64,000 nt of DNA. Origin: Ruegeria sp. R13_0 (GTDB taxonomy: Bacteria > Pseudomonadota > Alphaproteobacteria > Rhodobacterales > Rhodobacteraceae). The notes under the pieces are model-generated. The model saw only the letters and a program-made list of their open reading frames with translations, was not told the origin of the DNA and did no database searches. Positions 45,824-53,578 of this stretch are shown here, piece by piece; position 1 is the stretch's first letter; every line of letters begins with the position of its first letter. The stretch spans positions 124,001-188,000 of the forward strand of contig NZ_JAGHRB010000007.1 of the NCBI RefSeq assembly GCF_017743995.1, written 5' to 3'. The translations under genes were made by a program, and so were the position numbers.

Positions 45824-46638
45824 TCGGCGCGCATAGCGGCCATCTCATCCTGCTTTTGCCGCATCATGGTACGCTTCGTGACCAATGAGGCGGTGATGAC
45901 GCCGATCGTCACAACCGCGATCATGAGGGTCGACAGCGCGTTAATCTCAGGGCTGACACCGAGCCGCACGGCCGAGAAAATCTTGATCGGCAAGGTCGTG
46001 GCCGACGGACCCGAAGTAAAGGATGCGATCACCAGATCATCCAGCGACAAGGTAAACGCCAGCAGCCAGCCTGAGATCACCGCCGGTGCGATGATCGGCA
46101 GGGTTACCAGACGAAACGCTTGCGCGGGCGAGCAACCAAGGTCCAAGGCGGCCTCTTCCAGCGACTGGTCAAAGGTCACAAGACGCGAGGAGACAACCAC
46201 CGACACAAAGCACATCGAAAAGGTCGTATGGGCCAGAACGATGGTCAGAATCCCCCGGTCCAATCCTATGCCGATGAAGAGCAGCAACAGGGACAGGCCG
46301 GTGATCACCTCTGGCATGACCAGCGGCGCGTAGATCATTCCCGAGAATAGGGTGCGGCCAAAGAAGCGCCCTCCGCGTACCAGGACATAGGCCGCGGCGG
46401 TGCCCAGAATGGTTGCCAATGTCGATGAGAACACCGCCACCCGGATCGTCACCCATGCCGCGTCCAGAAACGCTTCGTTTTGGGCCAGCTCTCCGTACCA
46501 TTTGGTCGAGAACCCCGCCCAAACAGTGACCAGTTTGCTTTCGTTGAAGCTGAAGATGATTAGGATGATCATCGGGATATACAGGAACGCGAACCCTAGC
46601 GTCAGGGAAACCGTGTTGAACCAGCTTAACCTGTTCAT
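45820..46638 (-). CDS. potC: Spermidine/putrescine ABC permease PotC
   Basis: The 272-residue inner-membrane protein has six helices and begins within the typical PotC pattern (TLGFAFLYIPMIILIIFSFN near residue 13). The EAA loop is EEAALDLGCSPAQAFRLVTL near 158, followed by PIIAPAVISGWLLAFTLSLD. TSGPSATTLPIKIFS near 211 is a PotC/PotI hallmark. It overlaps potB and the oxidase gene by 4 bp each. Confidence 0.93.
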   Translation of the reverse strand: MNRLSWFNTVSLTLGFAFLYIPMIILIIFSFNESKLVTVWAGFSTKWYGELAQNEAFLDAAWVTIRVAVFSSTLATILGTAAAYVLVRGGRFFGRTLFSGMIYAPLVMPEVITGLSLLLLFIGIGLDRGILTIVLAHTTFSMCFVSVVVSSRLVTFDQSLEEAALDLGCSPAQAFRLVTLPIIAPAVISGWLLAFTLSLDDLVIASFTSGPSATTLPIKIFSAVRLGVSPEINALSTLMIAVVTIGVITASLVTKRTMMRQKQDEMAAMRAE

Positions 46639-47525
46639 TTCTCGGCCTCCGCCTGTTTCTGCTGGTTGCGCTGGAACAGCACAATCGGCACCACGAGGAT
46701 CAGCAACAGAACCACCGCCACCGCGCTTGCGACCGGCCAGTCACGGTTTGAGAAGAACTCCTCCCACAGAACCTTGCCGATCATCAGGGTGCCCGAGCCG
46801 CCCAGAAGCGAGGGGATCACGAACTCACCGATCACCGGGATCATCACAAGGAAACAGCCCGCAATGATGCCGGGGCGCGACAAGGGGATCGTCACCAGCC
46901 AGAAGGCCTGAAGGCGCGAGCATCCAAGATCCTCGGCGGCTTCGATTAGCGACTCGTCCATGCGCTCCAACGAGGAATAGATCGGCAGGATCATGAACGG
47001 CAGATAGGTGTAGACGATCCCGATATAGACCGCCGTATTGGTGTTCAGAATGGTCAACGGGGTCGAGATGATACCCGTCCAAAGCAAGAGCTGGTTCAGA
47101 TACCCCTCGTTCGAAAGGATCCCCATCCACGCGTAAACGCGGATTAGGAATGAGGTCCAGAACGGAAGGATCACCAGCATCATAAGTGTCGGTCGCCATT
47201 CGGCCGGCGCGCGCGCCATGCCATAGGCAATCGGGTATCCCACCAGCAACGTCAGAAAGGTTGAGATCACAGCGATCTTCAGGCTGGAAAGGTAAGCCTT
47301 CCAATACAGGTCATCCTCGGTCAGCCAGACGAAATTCTCAAAGTCCAGCTGGCTGAAGAAATCCTTGATCCCGGCCCAACCCTGCGACAGGTCCAAGGTC
47401 GGCGTGTAGGGCGGGATCGCCAGTTCCGTGTCCGAGAGTGAGATTTTCAGGACGATGAAAAACGGCACCAGAAACAGCGCCAACAACCAGACATAAGGAA
47501 CTGCGATCAGCAGCGCGCGGCGCAT
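46635..47525 (-). CDS. potB: Spermidine/putrescine ABC permease PotB
   Basis: The 296-residue protein has six membrane helices (first at residues ~5-26, LIAVPYVWLLALFLVPFFIV). The EAA loop is IEAAEDLGCSRLQAFWLVTI near 189, followed by PLSRPGIIAGCFLVMIPVIG. The frame is open upstream into potA, but ATG at 47525 touches the potA stop (TGATG), which is the natural coupled start. It pairs with PotC. Confidence 0.92.
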   Translation of the reverse strand: MRRALLIAVPYVWLLALFLVPFFIVLKISLSDTELAIPPYTPTLDLSQGWAGIKDFFSQLDFENFVWLTEDDLYWKAYLSSLKIAVISTFLTLLVGYPIAYGMARAPAEWRPTLMMLVILPFWTSFLIRVYAWMGILSNEGYLNQLLLWTGIISTPLTILNTNTAVYIGIVYTYLPFMILPIYSSLERMDESLIEAAEDLGCSRLQAFWLVTIPLSRPGIIAGCFLVMIPVIGEFVIPSLLGGSGTLMIGKVLWEEFFSNRDWPVASAVAVVLLLILVVPIVLFQRNQQKQAEAEK

Positions 47526-48652
47526 CAGCTTGCCAACAGGACCGCAGCCGTTGCTGTCCAGGACAGCCAGACCGGGTCTTCCCATGTGAATGACCGGCGC
47601 GAGATGCGGCGAGTATTGGCCGTCTGCGCCTTGATGATCGTGCCATTCGGCAATTCGACATGATAGGTTGAGAGGTTACCCAGATAAGCGATGTCCAACA
47701 CCTTGCCTTGCACGGCATTGATTGCCTCGGCAGGGCGGTCGGTTGAGATCGTCACTTTCTCGGGCCGGATCGCCAGGTGGCAGGCCTGACCCTCCGAGAA
47801 GCCGTTCGCCGAGGTCGCCGTCAGCGGAGCCTGCCCTTCGGCCCAGTCGATCCGATAGGTTTCCTCACCATTCGCGGTGGCGTGGCCTTTGATGATGTTT
47901 ACGTCGCCGATAAAGTCAGCGACATAGACCGAGTTCGGGTTTTCATAGATGCGATCGGGCGTGGCGACCTGCATCAGCTTGCCCTGATCCATTACCGCCA
48001 CGCGGCTGGCCACGGTCATGGCTTCCTCCTGATCGTGGGTGACGATAACAAAGGTTGTGCCGGTCTTCTCCTGAATATCCATCAATTCAAACTGCGTGTC
48101 CTGCCGCAGTTTCTTGTCCAACGCGCCCAGAGGTTCGTCCAACAGCAACAGCTTAGGCGCCTTCGCCAGCGACCGGGCCAGCGCGACCCGTTGCCGTTGA
48201 CCGCCCGAGATCTGATGCGGCTTGCGGCGGGCGAATTGCTCGAGCCGGGTCAAGCGCAGCATCTCTTCCACCCGGTCCTCAAGGTCATGCCTTGGCATGT
48301 TGTCCCGGCGCAGACCGAAGGCGATATTTTCCCAGATGCTGAGATGCGGAAACAGCGCGTAGGACTGGAACATCATGTTCACTGCGCGTTTGTTGGGCGG
48401 GATCGGGTCAATGTCCTGACCGCCCAGAATGATGTGCCCTTCGGTCGGCGTTTCGAACCCCGCCAGCATCCGCATCATCGTCGTCTTGCCGCAACCCGAC
48501 GGACCGAGCAGGGCAAAGAATTCTTTCTCGAAAATGTCCAGCGACAGATTGTCTATGGCCGTGAAATCTCCAAACCGTTTGGTGACATTCTGGAATTGGA
48601 TCAAGGGTTTCGCCTGCGGGTCATCCCACGGCGCAAAGACGTCAGAGTTCAA
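47525..48652 (-). CDS. potA: Spermidine/putrescine ABC ATPase PotA
   Basis: The 375-residue ATPase has Walker A GPSGCGKTTMM near residue 48, Q-loop MMFQSYALFPHL, signature ISGGQRQRVALARSL near 148 and Walker B LLLLDEPLGALDKKL near 169. The C-terminal TOBE domain includes CHLAIRPEKVTIS near 285. No ATG starts the gene. TTG at 48652 gives the usual N-terminus (NSDVFAPWDDPQAKPLIQF), preceded by a G-run. A TTG at 48688 is in frame, but it lies inside the hairpin arm at 48683-48710, so I prefer 48652. The gene starts a chain of coupled overlaps through potB, potC and the oxidase. Confidence 0.88.
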   Translation of the reverse strand: MNSDVFAPWDDPQAKPLIQFQNVTKRFGDFTAIDNLSLDIFEKEFFALLGPSGCGKTTMMRMLAGFETPTEGHIILGGQDIDPIPPNKRAVNMMFQSYALFPHLSIWENIAFGLRRDNMPRHDLEDRVEEMLRLTRLEQFARRKPHQISGGQRQRVALARSLAKAPKLLLLDEPLGALDKKLRQDTQFELMDIQEKTGTTFVIVTHDQEEAMTVASRVAVMDQGKLMQVATPDRIYENPNSVYVADFIGDVNIIKGHATANGEETYRIDWAEGQAPLTATSANGFSEGQACHLAIRPEKVTISTDRPAEAINAVQGKVLDIAYLGNLSTYHVELPNGTIIKAQTANTRRISRRSFTWEDPVWLSWTATAAVLLAS

Positions 48653-48682
48653 AACGGCCCCCGTTCGACAATCTGGAAGTGG

Positions 48683-48710
48683 GCGCAAGGCGATCCCCGC
48701 CGCCTTGCGC
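48683..48710 (-). promoter_or_regulatory. Intercistronic hairpin between potD and potA
   Basis: GCGCAAGGCG and CGCCTTGCGC pair perfectly over 10 bp around an 8-nt loop, between the potD stop and the potA start. It may limit read-through or protect the potD message. It also buries a possible TTG start of potA (48688). Confidence 0.7.
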
Positions 48711-48719
48711 GAAATCGGA

Positions 48720-49805
48720 TCAGGTGCCCGATTTGATCTTGGTCCACAGACGGGTCACAACCCGTTGCGTTTTCGAGTCATAGGGCGACTTAGTATATAG
48801 ATTGCTCATCGTTTCCTCCGTCGGATAAATCGCCGGATCGCCGATTACATCTTCCAATAGAAACTCTTGTGACGCCTTGTTGCCGTTGGCGTAGTAAACA
48901 TAGTTCGAGGCCGTCGCCATGTTTTGCGCATCCATTATGAAGTTAAGGAATTGATGCGCACCGTCTGGATTTGGAGAATCCGCTGGAATTAGCATCTGGT
49001 CCGACCACATTAGCGAACCTTCGGCGAAAGGATTGTAGACGATTTCAACGCCGTTTTCTGCCTCAATAGCTCGATCGCGAGATTGTAAAACGTCGCCCGA
49101 CCAACCGACTGCCACGCAGATTTCACCATTGGCCAAGGCGTTGACATATTCCGAACTGTGGAATTTCTGAATATGTGGGCGCACCGCCAACAATGGTGCT
49201 TCGGCCTTCGCTATGACATCTGGATCGGAACTATCGGGATCCTCACCCAAGTACTGCAGGACCATTGGAATTATTTCAGTAGGGGCATCCAAAAAATGCA
49301 CACCACATGTCGCCAGTTTTTCCATATTTTCAGGCTTCAGCACGAGGTCCATCGTGTCCAACGGAAAATCGTCACCTAATACCTCTTTGACCTTGTTGAC
49401 ATTGAGTCCCAGTCCGGTGGTCCCCCACATATAGTTTATCGAGTACTCATTGCCGGGATCATATCTGGACGTCCTTTCTTCGATGACGTCCCACATGTTG
49501 GCCAAATTAGGCAATTTGGACTTGTCTAGTTTCTGGTAAACACCAGCCTGAATCTGCCTTTGCATGAAGTCCGCAGTAGGTACGACAACGTCATACCCTG
49601 AACCTCCAGCCAGCATCTTGGTTTCAAGAACCTCGTTGCTGTCGAACACGTCGTAGATCAGGGTCAACCCTGTCTCTTCCTCGAACTTCGATAGAAGCTC
49701 CTCGTCGATATAGTCCGACCAGTTATAGACTCGCACCTCTTCGGCGAAGGCCGCCGAAGTCCCCAATGCGAGAACCGCTGTCAGTGTCAGCGTCTTGAAC
49801 GTCAT
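48720..49805 (-). CDS. potD: Spermidine/putrescine-binding periplasmic protein PotD/PotF-like
   Basis: The 361-residue protein has a signal peptide (residues 1-21, LTAVLALGTSAAFA before EEVRV). It then has the PotD/PotF body: VRVYNWSDYIDEELLSKFEE near residue 24, GYDVVVPTADFMQRQIQAGV near 72 and EICVAVGWSGDVLQSRD near 224, where ligand contacts lie. Base composition is unlike its neighbours: three rows of 60 bases (starting 49141, 49261 and 49501) have 42-47% GC by hand count. It heads the potDABC operon and is divergent from the GntR gene. Confidence 0.92.
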   Translation of the reverse strand: MTFKTLTLTAVLALGTSAAFAEEVRVYNWSDYIDEELLSKFEEETGLTLIYDVFDSNEVLETKMLAGGSGYDVVVPTADFMQRQIQAGVYQKLDKSKLPNLANMWDVIEERTSRYDPGNEYSINYMWGTTGLGLNVNKVKEVLGDDFPLDTMDLVLKPENMEKLATCGVHFLDAPTEIIPMVLQYLGEDPDSSDPDVIAKAEAPLLAVRPHIQKFHSSEYVNALANGEICVAVGWSGDVLQSRDRAIEAENGVEIVYNPFAEGSLMWSDQMLIPADSPNPDGAHQFLNFIMDAQNMATASNYVYYANGNKASQEFLLEDVIGDPAIYPTEETMSNLYTKSPYDSKTQRVVTRLWTKIKSGT

Positions 49806-49847
49806 TTTTGTTCTCCCTGCGATTATGATGGGTATTGTCCCGTTTTT

Positions 49848-49861
49848 TTGGATTTGATCAA
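49848..49861. promoter_or_regulatory. Operator-like site 1, upstream of potD
   Basis: TTGGATTTGATCAA contains the palindrome TTGATCAA (49854-49861). It lies 43 bp upstream of the potD start and is repeated exactly 100 bp away at 49948-49961. Confidence 0.5.
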
Positions 49862-49947
49862 GTTTTGCGTTTTTCGACTTTGTGAACTATGGTTCCAAAA
49901 GGTCAACAGCCCGGCAAGCCGGCACCCATCGAGACAAGGCAAACCAA

Positions 49948-49961
49948 TTGGATTTGATCAA
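49948..49961. promoter_or_regulatory. Operator-like site 2, at the GntR gene start
   Basis: An identical 14-base copy of TTGGATTTGATCAA covers the probable TTG start codon of the GntR gene. Binding here would give autorepression. The palindromic core is TTGATCAA. Confidence 0.5.
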
Positions 49962-50631
49962 AAATAAGGCACCTAAGCCCAATATTGACGCCGGGAAACG
50001 GCCCGCGCATGAACAGGTTTACCATACCCTCAAATCCATGATCATGTTCGGCGAGCTGGTCCCCGGTCAGCCCGTCACCATTCAGGGCCTGACTGATTCG
50101 CTCGGCGTCGGCATGACCCCCGTACGCGAGGCGATTCGACGTCTGATCTCGGACGGCGCATTGGTGTTTCAGGGCAATCGCAGGGTCAGTGTGCCCTTGT
50201 TGTCCAGCGGCGATGTTGAGCAGGTGATCTTCGCCAGAATTGCCATAGAATCAGAGCTTTCAAGGCGATCCGCCGCCAAAATGTCCGCCAGCGACATTGA
50301 TCAACTGGAATCTATCGACCAGCAATTGGATCAGATGATCGCCGATGGTGACGTTCATGGCTACCTGCATCTCAACCACAGATTCCACGAAACGCTATAT
50401 GCACATGCCGATGCGCCCGTTCTGAGCGATCTGGCCGAGCGTCTGTGGCTCCGATTCGGGCCATCCTTGCGTGTGGTCTGCGGCCGCTTCGGCACTCAAA
50501 GCCTGCCTGATCGCCATAAGGACATCATCGCAGGGCTGCGCGCCGGGGATGCGGAAAAGGTGGCGAAAGCGACCGCTCAGGATATCGAGCAAGGCATGGA
50601 ACTGATGATCGACGCTGCCTCGGACATATAG
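49948..50631 (+). CDS. GntR-family (FCD type) transcriptional regulator
   Basis: The 227-residue regulator has an N-terminal winged helix (HEQVYHTLKSMIMFGELVPG near residue 18, SLGVGMTPVREAIRRLISDG near 46, GNRRVSVPLLS near 72). A helical FCD domain follows (ARIAIESELSRRSAAKMSAS near 92, LNHRFHETLYAHADAP near 136, RHKDIIAGLRAGDAEKVAKA near 184) with the histidines that bind a metal and ligand. Two starts are possible. GTG at 49882 has no ribosome site. TTG at 49948, with AAGG eight bases before it, is preferred. It probably controls the flanking polyamine genes. Confidence 0.85.
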   Translation: MDLIKNKAPKPNIDAGKRPAHEQVYHTLKSMIMFGELVPGQPVTIQGLTDSLGVGMTPVREAIRRLISDGALVFQGNRRVSVPLLSSGDVEQVIFARIAIESELSRRSAAKMSASDIDQLESIDQQLDQMIADGDVHGYLHLNHRFHETLYAHADAPVLSDLAERLWLRFGPSLRVVCGRFGTQSLPDRHKDIIAGLRAGDAEKVAKATAQDIEQGMELMIDAASDI

Positions 50632-50659
50632 AAAACACCGATTCGATTGACAGGAAATA

Positions 50660-50668
50660 ATTTGATCA
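50660..50668. promoter_or_regulatory. Operator-like site 3, upstream of the aminotransferase
   Basis: ATTTGATCA, the core of the two sites near potD and the GntR gene, recurs 39 bp before the aminotransferase start. It fits co-regulation by the same GntR protein. Confidence 0.45.
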
Positions 50669-50706
50669 TATTGTGACTCACAACCACCGTTGCAGGAGTC
50701 TTTCGG

Positions 50707-52104
50707 ATGTCCACGATCACAAACCACATGCCCACCGCTGAGTTGCAGGCGCTGGATGCCGCCCACCACATGCATCCGTTCTCCGCCAACGGAGCGCTGG
50801 GGAAAGAGGGCGCGCGCGTTATCACCCGCGCCAACGGCGTCTATCTGACAGACAGCGAAGGCGAACAGATCCTGGATGCAATGGCCGGCCTGTGGTGCGT
50901 GAATATCGGCTACGGGCGCGATGAACTGGCTGACGCCGCCGCCCGCCAAATGCGCGAGCTTCCGTACTACAACACCTTCTTCAAAACGACCCACGTGCCC
51001 GCAATTGCACTGGCCAACAAACTGGCAGAGCTTGCCCCGGGCGACCTGAACCACGTGTTCTTCGCCGCTGGCGGGTCCGAAGCGAACGACACCAACATCC
51101 GTCTGGTGCGCACCTATTGGGCCGAAAAAGGGCAGCCCGACAAGAACATCATTATCAGCCGGCACAACGCTTACCATGGCTCGTCAGTGGGCTCTGCCTC
51201 GTTGGGTGGTATGGCCGGAATGCACGCGCAGGGCGGTATCCCGATCCCGAACATCCACCACATCAATCAACCCAACTGGTGGGCCGAAGGCGGTGACATG
51301 ACGCCCGAAGAGTTCGGCCTCGCCCGCGCACGCGAACTGGAAGAAGCCATTCTGGAACTCGGCGAAGACCGCGTCGCGGCCTTTATCGCCGAGCCTGTAC
51401 AAGGTGCAGGTGGCGTTATCGTCGCCCCCGATACCTACTGGCCGGAAATCCAGCGCATCTGCGACAAATACGATATCCTGCTGATCGCCGATGAAGTGAT
51501 CTGTGGCTTTGGCCGCACCGGCAATTGGTTCGGATCGCAAACCGTCGGCATCAAGCCACACATCATGACCATCGCCAAGGGCCTCAGCTCGGGCTACGCG
51601 CCGATTGGTGGGTCAATCGTCAATGACGAGATCGCCGAGGTGATCGGCAGCACTGAATTCAACCACGGCTACACCTATTCCGGCCACCCGGTCGCGGCCG
51701 CTGTTGCTCTGGAGAATCTGCGCATCCTCGAAGAAGAAAAGATCGTCGAGCATGTCCGCGACTTCGCCGCCCCGTACTTGAAACAGAAGTGGGAGGCGTT
51801 GGCCGATCACCCGCTGGTGGGCGAGGCCAAGATTGTCGGCATGATGGCGTCGATCGCACTGACCCCGGACAAAGCCAACCGCGCCAAATTCGCCTCAGAC
51901 CCCGGTACGGTGGGCTATATCTGCCGCGACCGTTGCTTTGCCAACAACCTGATCATGCGGCATGTGGGCGACCGGATGATCATCTCTCCGCCTCTGATCC
52001 TGACGACGGCGGATATCGACGAGATGTTCGTGCGCATCCACAAATCCCTGGACGAAGCACAGGCCGAGATCATCGCGCAGGGTCTGATGAAAGCGGCCTC
52101 CTGA
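50707..52104 (+). CDS. Class III PLP aminotransferase, putrescine/omega-amino-acid type
   Basis: The 465-residue protein follows the SpuC/omega-aminotransferase pattern. It has DAMAGLWCVNIGYGRDELAD near residue 58, FFAAGGSEANDTNIRLVRTY near 118, the PLP-anchor Asp in LLIADEVICGFGRTG near 259 and the Schiff-base lysine in TIAKGLSSGYAPIGG near 286. MHPFSANGALGKEGARVI near 22 resembles putrescine- and pyruvate-dependent enzymes. It probably transaminates putrescine or a derivative. GCAGGAG precedes the start. Confidence 0.88.
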   Translation: MSTITNHMPTAELQALDAAHHMHPFSANGALGKEGARVITRANGVYLTDSEGEQILDAMAGLWCVNIGYGRDELADAAARQMRELPYYNTFFKTTHVPAIALANKLAELAPGDLNHVFFAAGGSEANDTNIRLVRTYWAEKGQPDKNIIISRHNAYHGSSVGSASLGGMAGMHAQGGIPIPNIHHINQPNWWAEGGDMTPEEFGLARARELEEAILELGEDRVAAFIAEPVQGAGGVIVAPDTYWPEIQRICDKYDILLIADEVICGFGRTGNWFGSQTVGIKPHIMTIAKGLSSGYAPIGGSIVNDEIAEVIGSTEFNHGYTYSGHPVAAAVALENLRILEEEKIVEHVRDFAAPYLKQKWEALADHPLVGEAKIVGMMASIALTPDKANRAKFASDPGTVGYICRDRCFANNLIMRHVGDRMIISPPLILTTADIDEMFVRIHKSLDEAQAEIIAQGLMKAAS

Positions 52105-52123
52105 TCCGCCCTTCATCTGGCCA

Positions 52124-52170
52124 AAAATATCCCGGGGGAGACGCCGACAGGCGGCGGGGGCAGAGCCCCC
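52124..52170. repeat. Roseobacter-type intergenic GC-rich repeat / terminator
   Basis: The stretch combines AATATCCCGGGGGAG with two hairpins (CGCC/GGCG, then GGGGGC and GCCCCC around AGA at 52156-52170), lying between two converging genes. I recall similar ATATCCCGGGGG...GGGGGCAGAGCCCCC elements between genes in other Rhodobacterales. Here it would terminate both transcripts. Confidence 0.5.
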
Positions 52171-52175
52171 CTCCT

Positions 52176-53492
52176 CTACCTCAACCGCTCAAGCAAACGA
52201 ATGGACGCATAGCCATCTGGCAGCAACCCTTGCGCCAGTTGATAGGCCCGTACTGCATTCACCGTATTCGGCCCGGTGCGCCCATCTATGCCCTGAGTAT
52301 CAAACCCGGCCTGCGTCAACCGCGTTTGCAATTCCTTTTTCTCGGTAAAACTCAACACCCGGTCGCCACGCGGCCAACTGGCCTGAAACGGAGCATCTCC
52401 GCTGAGACGATCCGATAGGTGACCGATGCCGATCACATAGGCATCCGCACCGTTATACGCCTCGATCACGCTGAAATTGTCGAAGATCATCAGCGCTACA
52501 CCCTGCCCGCCCGCAGGCAGCAAGATCGCTGCCTGTCCATGGTCTCGCACCGGTTTGCCATCCAGCCCGACCACACCACGCGCCGCCCAGTCTGACGGCA
52601 TCAGAGTGTAGTCCCGCTTGGCGATCGCATAGTCGAACCCCTCGGGCAGACGCACCTCGACCCCCCAGGGCTGCCCCTTGGTCCACCCATGCCGGGCAAG
52701 ATAAGCTGCAGCCGAGGCCAGCGCATCTGTCGGATCTTCCGACCAGATGTCGCGTCGCCCATCACCATCGAAATCAACCGCGTGATCCAGATACGAGGTC
52801 GGCATGAATTGCGTGTGCCCCATTGCGCCAGCCCAGCTGCCCACCATACGACCCGTACTCACATCCCCGGCCTGAATGATCCGCAAAGCGGCAATCAACT
52901 GGGTCTCGAAAAACGAAGCGCGACGGGCATCGAAGGCCAATGTCGCCAGCGAGCGGATCGTCTGATTGCTGCCACGATAGGACCCGAAGGAGGTCTCGAG
53001 GCCCCAAATGGCAGTTACGACCTCTTTCTCGACGCCATATTGCGCCTCGATCTGCCGCAGGACTTTCCGATGTCGGCCCAATGCCGCGCGGCCATTGGCG
53101 ATACGTGTATCCGAGACAGCCGCGTCCAGATACTCCCAGATCGGCTTTGAAAACTCGGCCTGATTGCGATCCCGCTTGATGACATTTTGATCATAACTCA
53201 ACCCGGCCAGTGCTTGATCCAAGGTCTGCTGAGTGATCCCCTGCGCAACCGCCCGCCGCTGAAACGCGCCGAGCCATGCCTGAAAGCGGGCATTGCCTTT
53301 TACCGACACCCGAACGGCCTCAGCCGAGGGTCGCGGCACCGGCCGGAGAGAGACCACCACATCCGCCGAGGCCAATTGCACCCGATTGTCCAAAAGTCGA
53401 TTTTCTGACCTTTGAGAAGTTTCCGCTAAACCTGCCTGCATCATGGATGCCCACAATGCGACGGTCATGACGCCGCCTATGCATTTACGCAT
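52176..53492 (-). CDS. Lytic murein transglycosylase, MltB-like
   Basis: The 438-residue protein has a signal peptide (residues ~1-23, ending GLA-ET) and a lytic transglycosylase domain (~70-360). The catalytic Glu lies in AIWGLETSFGSYRG near 165. MGHTQFMPTSYLDHAVDFDG near 226 and YLARHGWTKGQPWGVEV near 265 are further domain motifs. A C-terminal peptidoglycan-binding domain (~375-438, FDTQGIDGRTGPNTVNAVRA) follows. It cleaves glycan strands to 1,6-anhydroMurNAc ends in the periplasm. It neighbours the amino-sugar cluster, but it has its own gap of about 87 bp from nagA. Confidence 0.9.
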   Translation of the reverse strand: MRKCIGGVMTVALWASMMQAGLAETSQRSENRLLDNRVQLASADVVVSLRPVPRPSAEAVRVSVKGNARFQAWLGAFQRRAVAQGITQQTLDQALAGLSYDQNVIKRDRNQAEFSKPIWEYLDAAVSDTRIANGRAALGRHRKVLRQIEAQYGVEKEVVTAIWGLETSFGSYRGSNQTIRSLATLAFDARRASFFETQLIAALRIIQAGDVSTGRMVGSWAGAMGHTQFMPTSYLDHAVDFDGDGRRDIWSEDPTDALASAAAYLARHGWTKGQPWGVEVRLPEGFDYAIAKRDYTLMPSDWAARGVVGLDGKPVRDHGQAAILLPAGGQGVALMIFDNFSVIEAYNGADAYVIGIGHLSDRLSGDAPFQASWPRGDRVLSFTEKKELQTRLTQAGFDTQGIDGRTGPNTVNAVRAYQLAQGLLPDGYASIRLLERLR

Positions 53493-53578
53493 TCCGTTTT
53501 TTCCTGATTACTGCTCTGCCTCAGGATAGCGCAAAATGGGCGATTTTCAAAGCACGCAGACCAGTTCAGCCGACAGGG

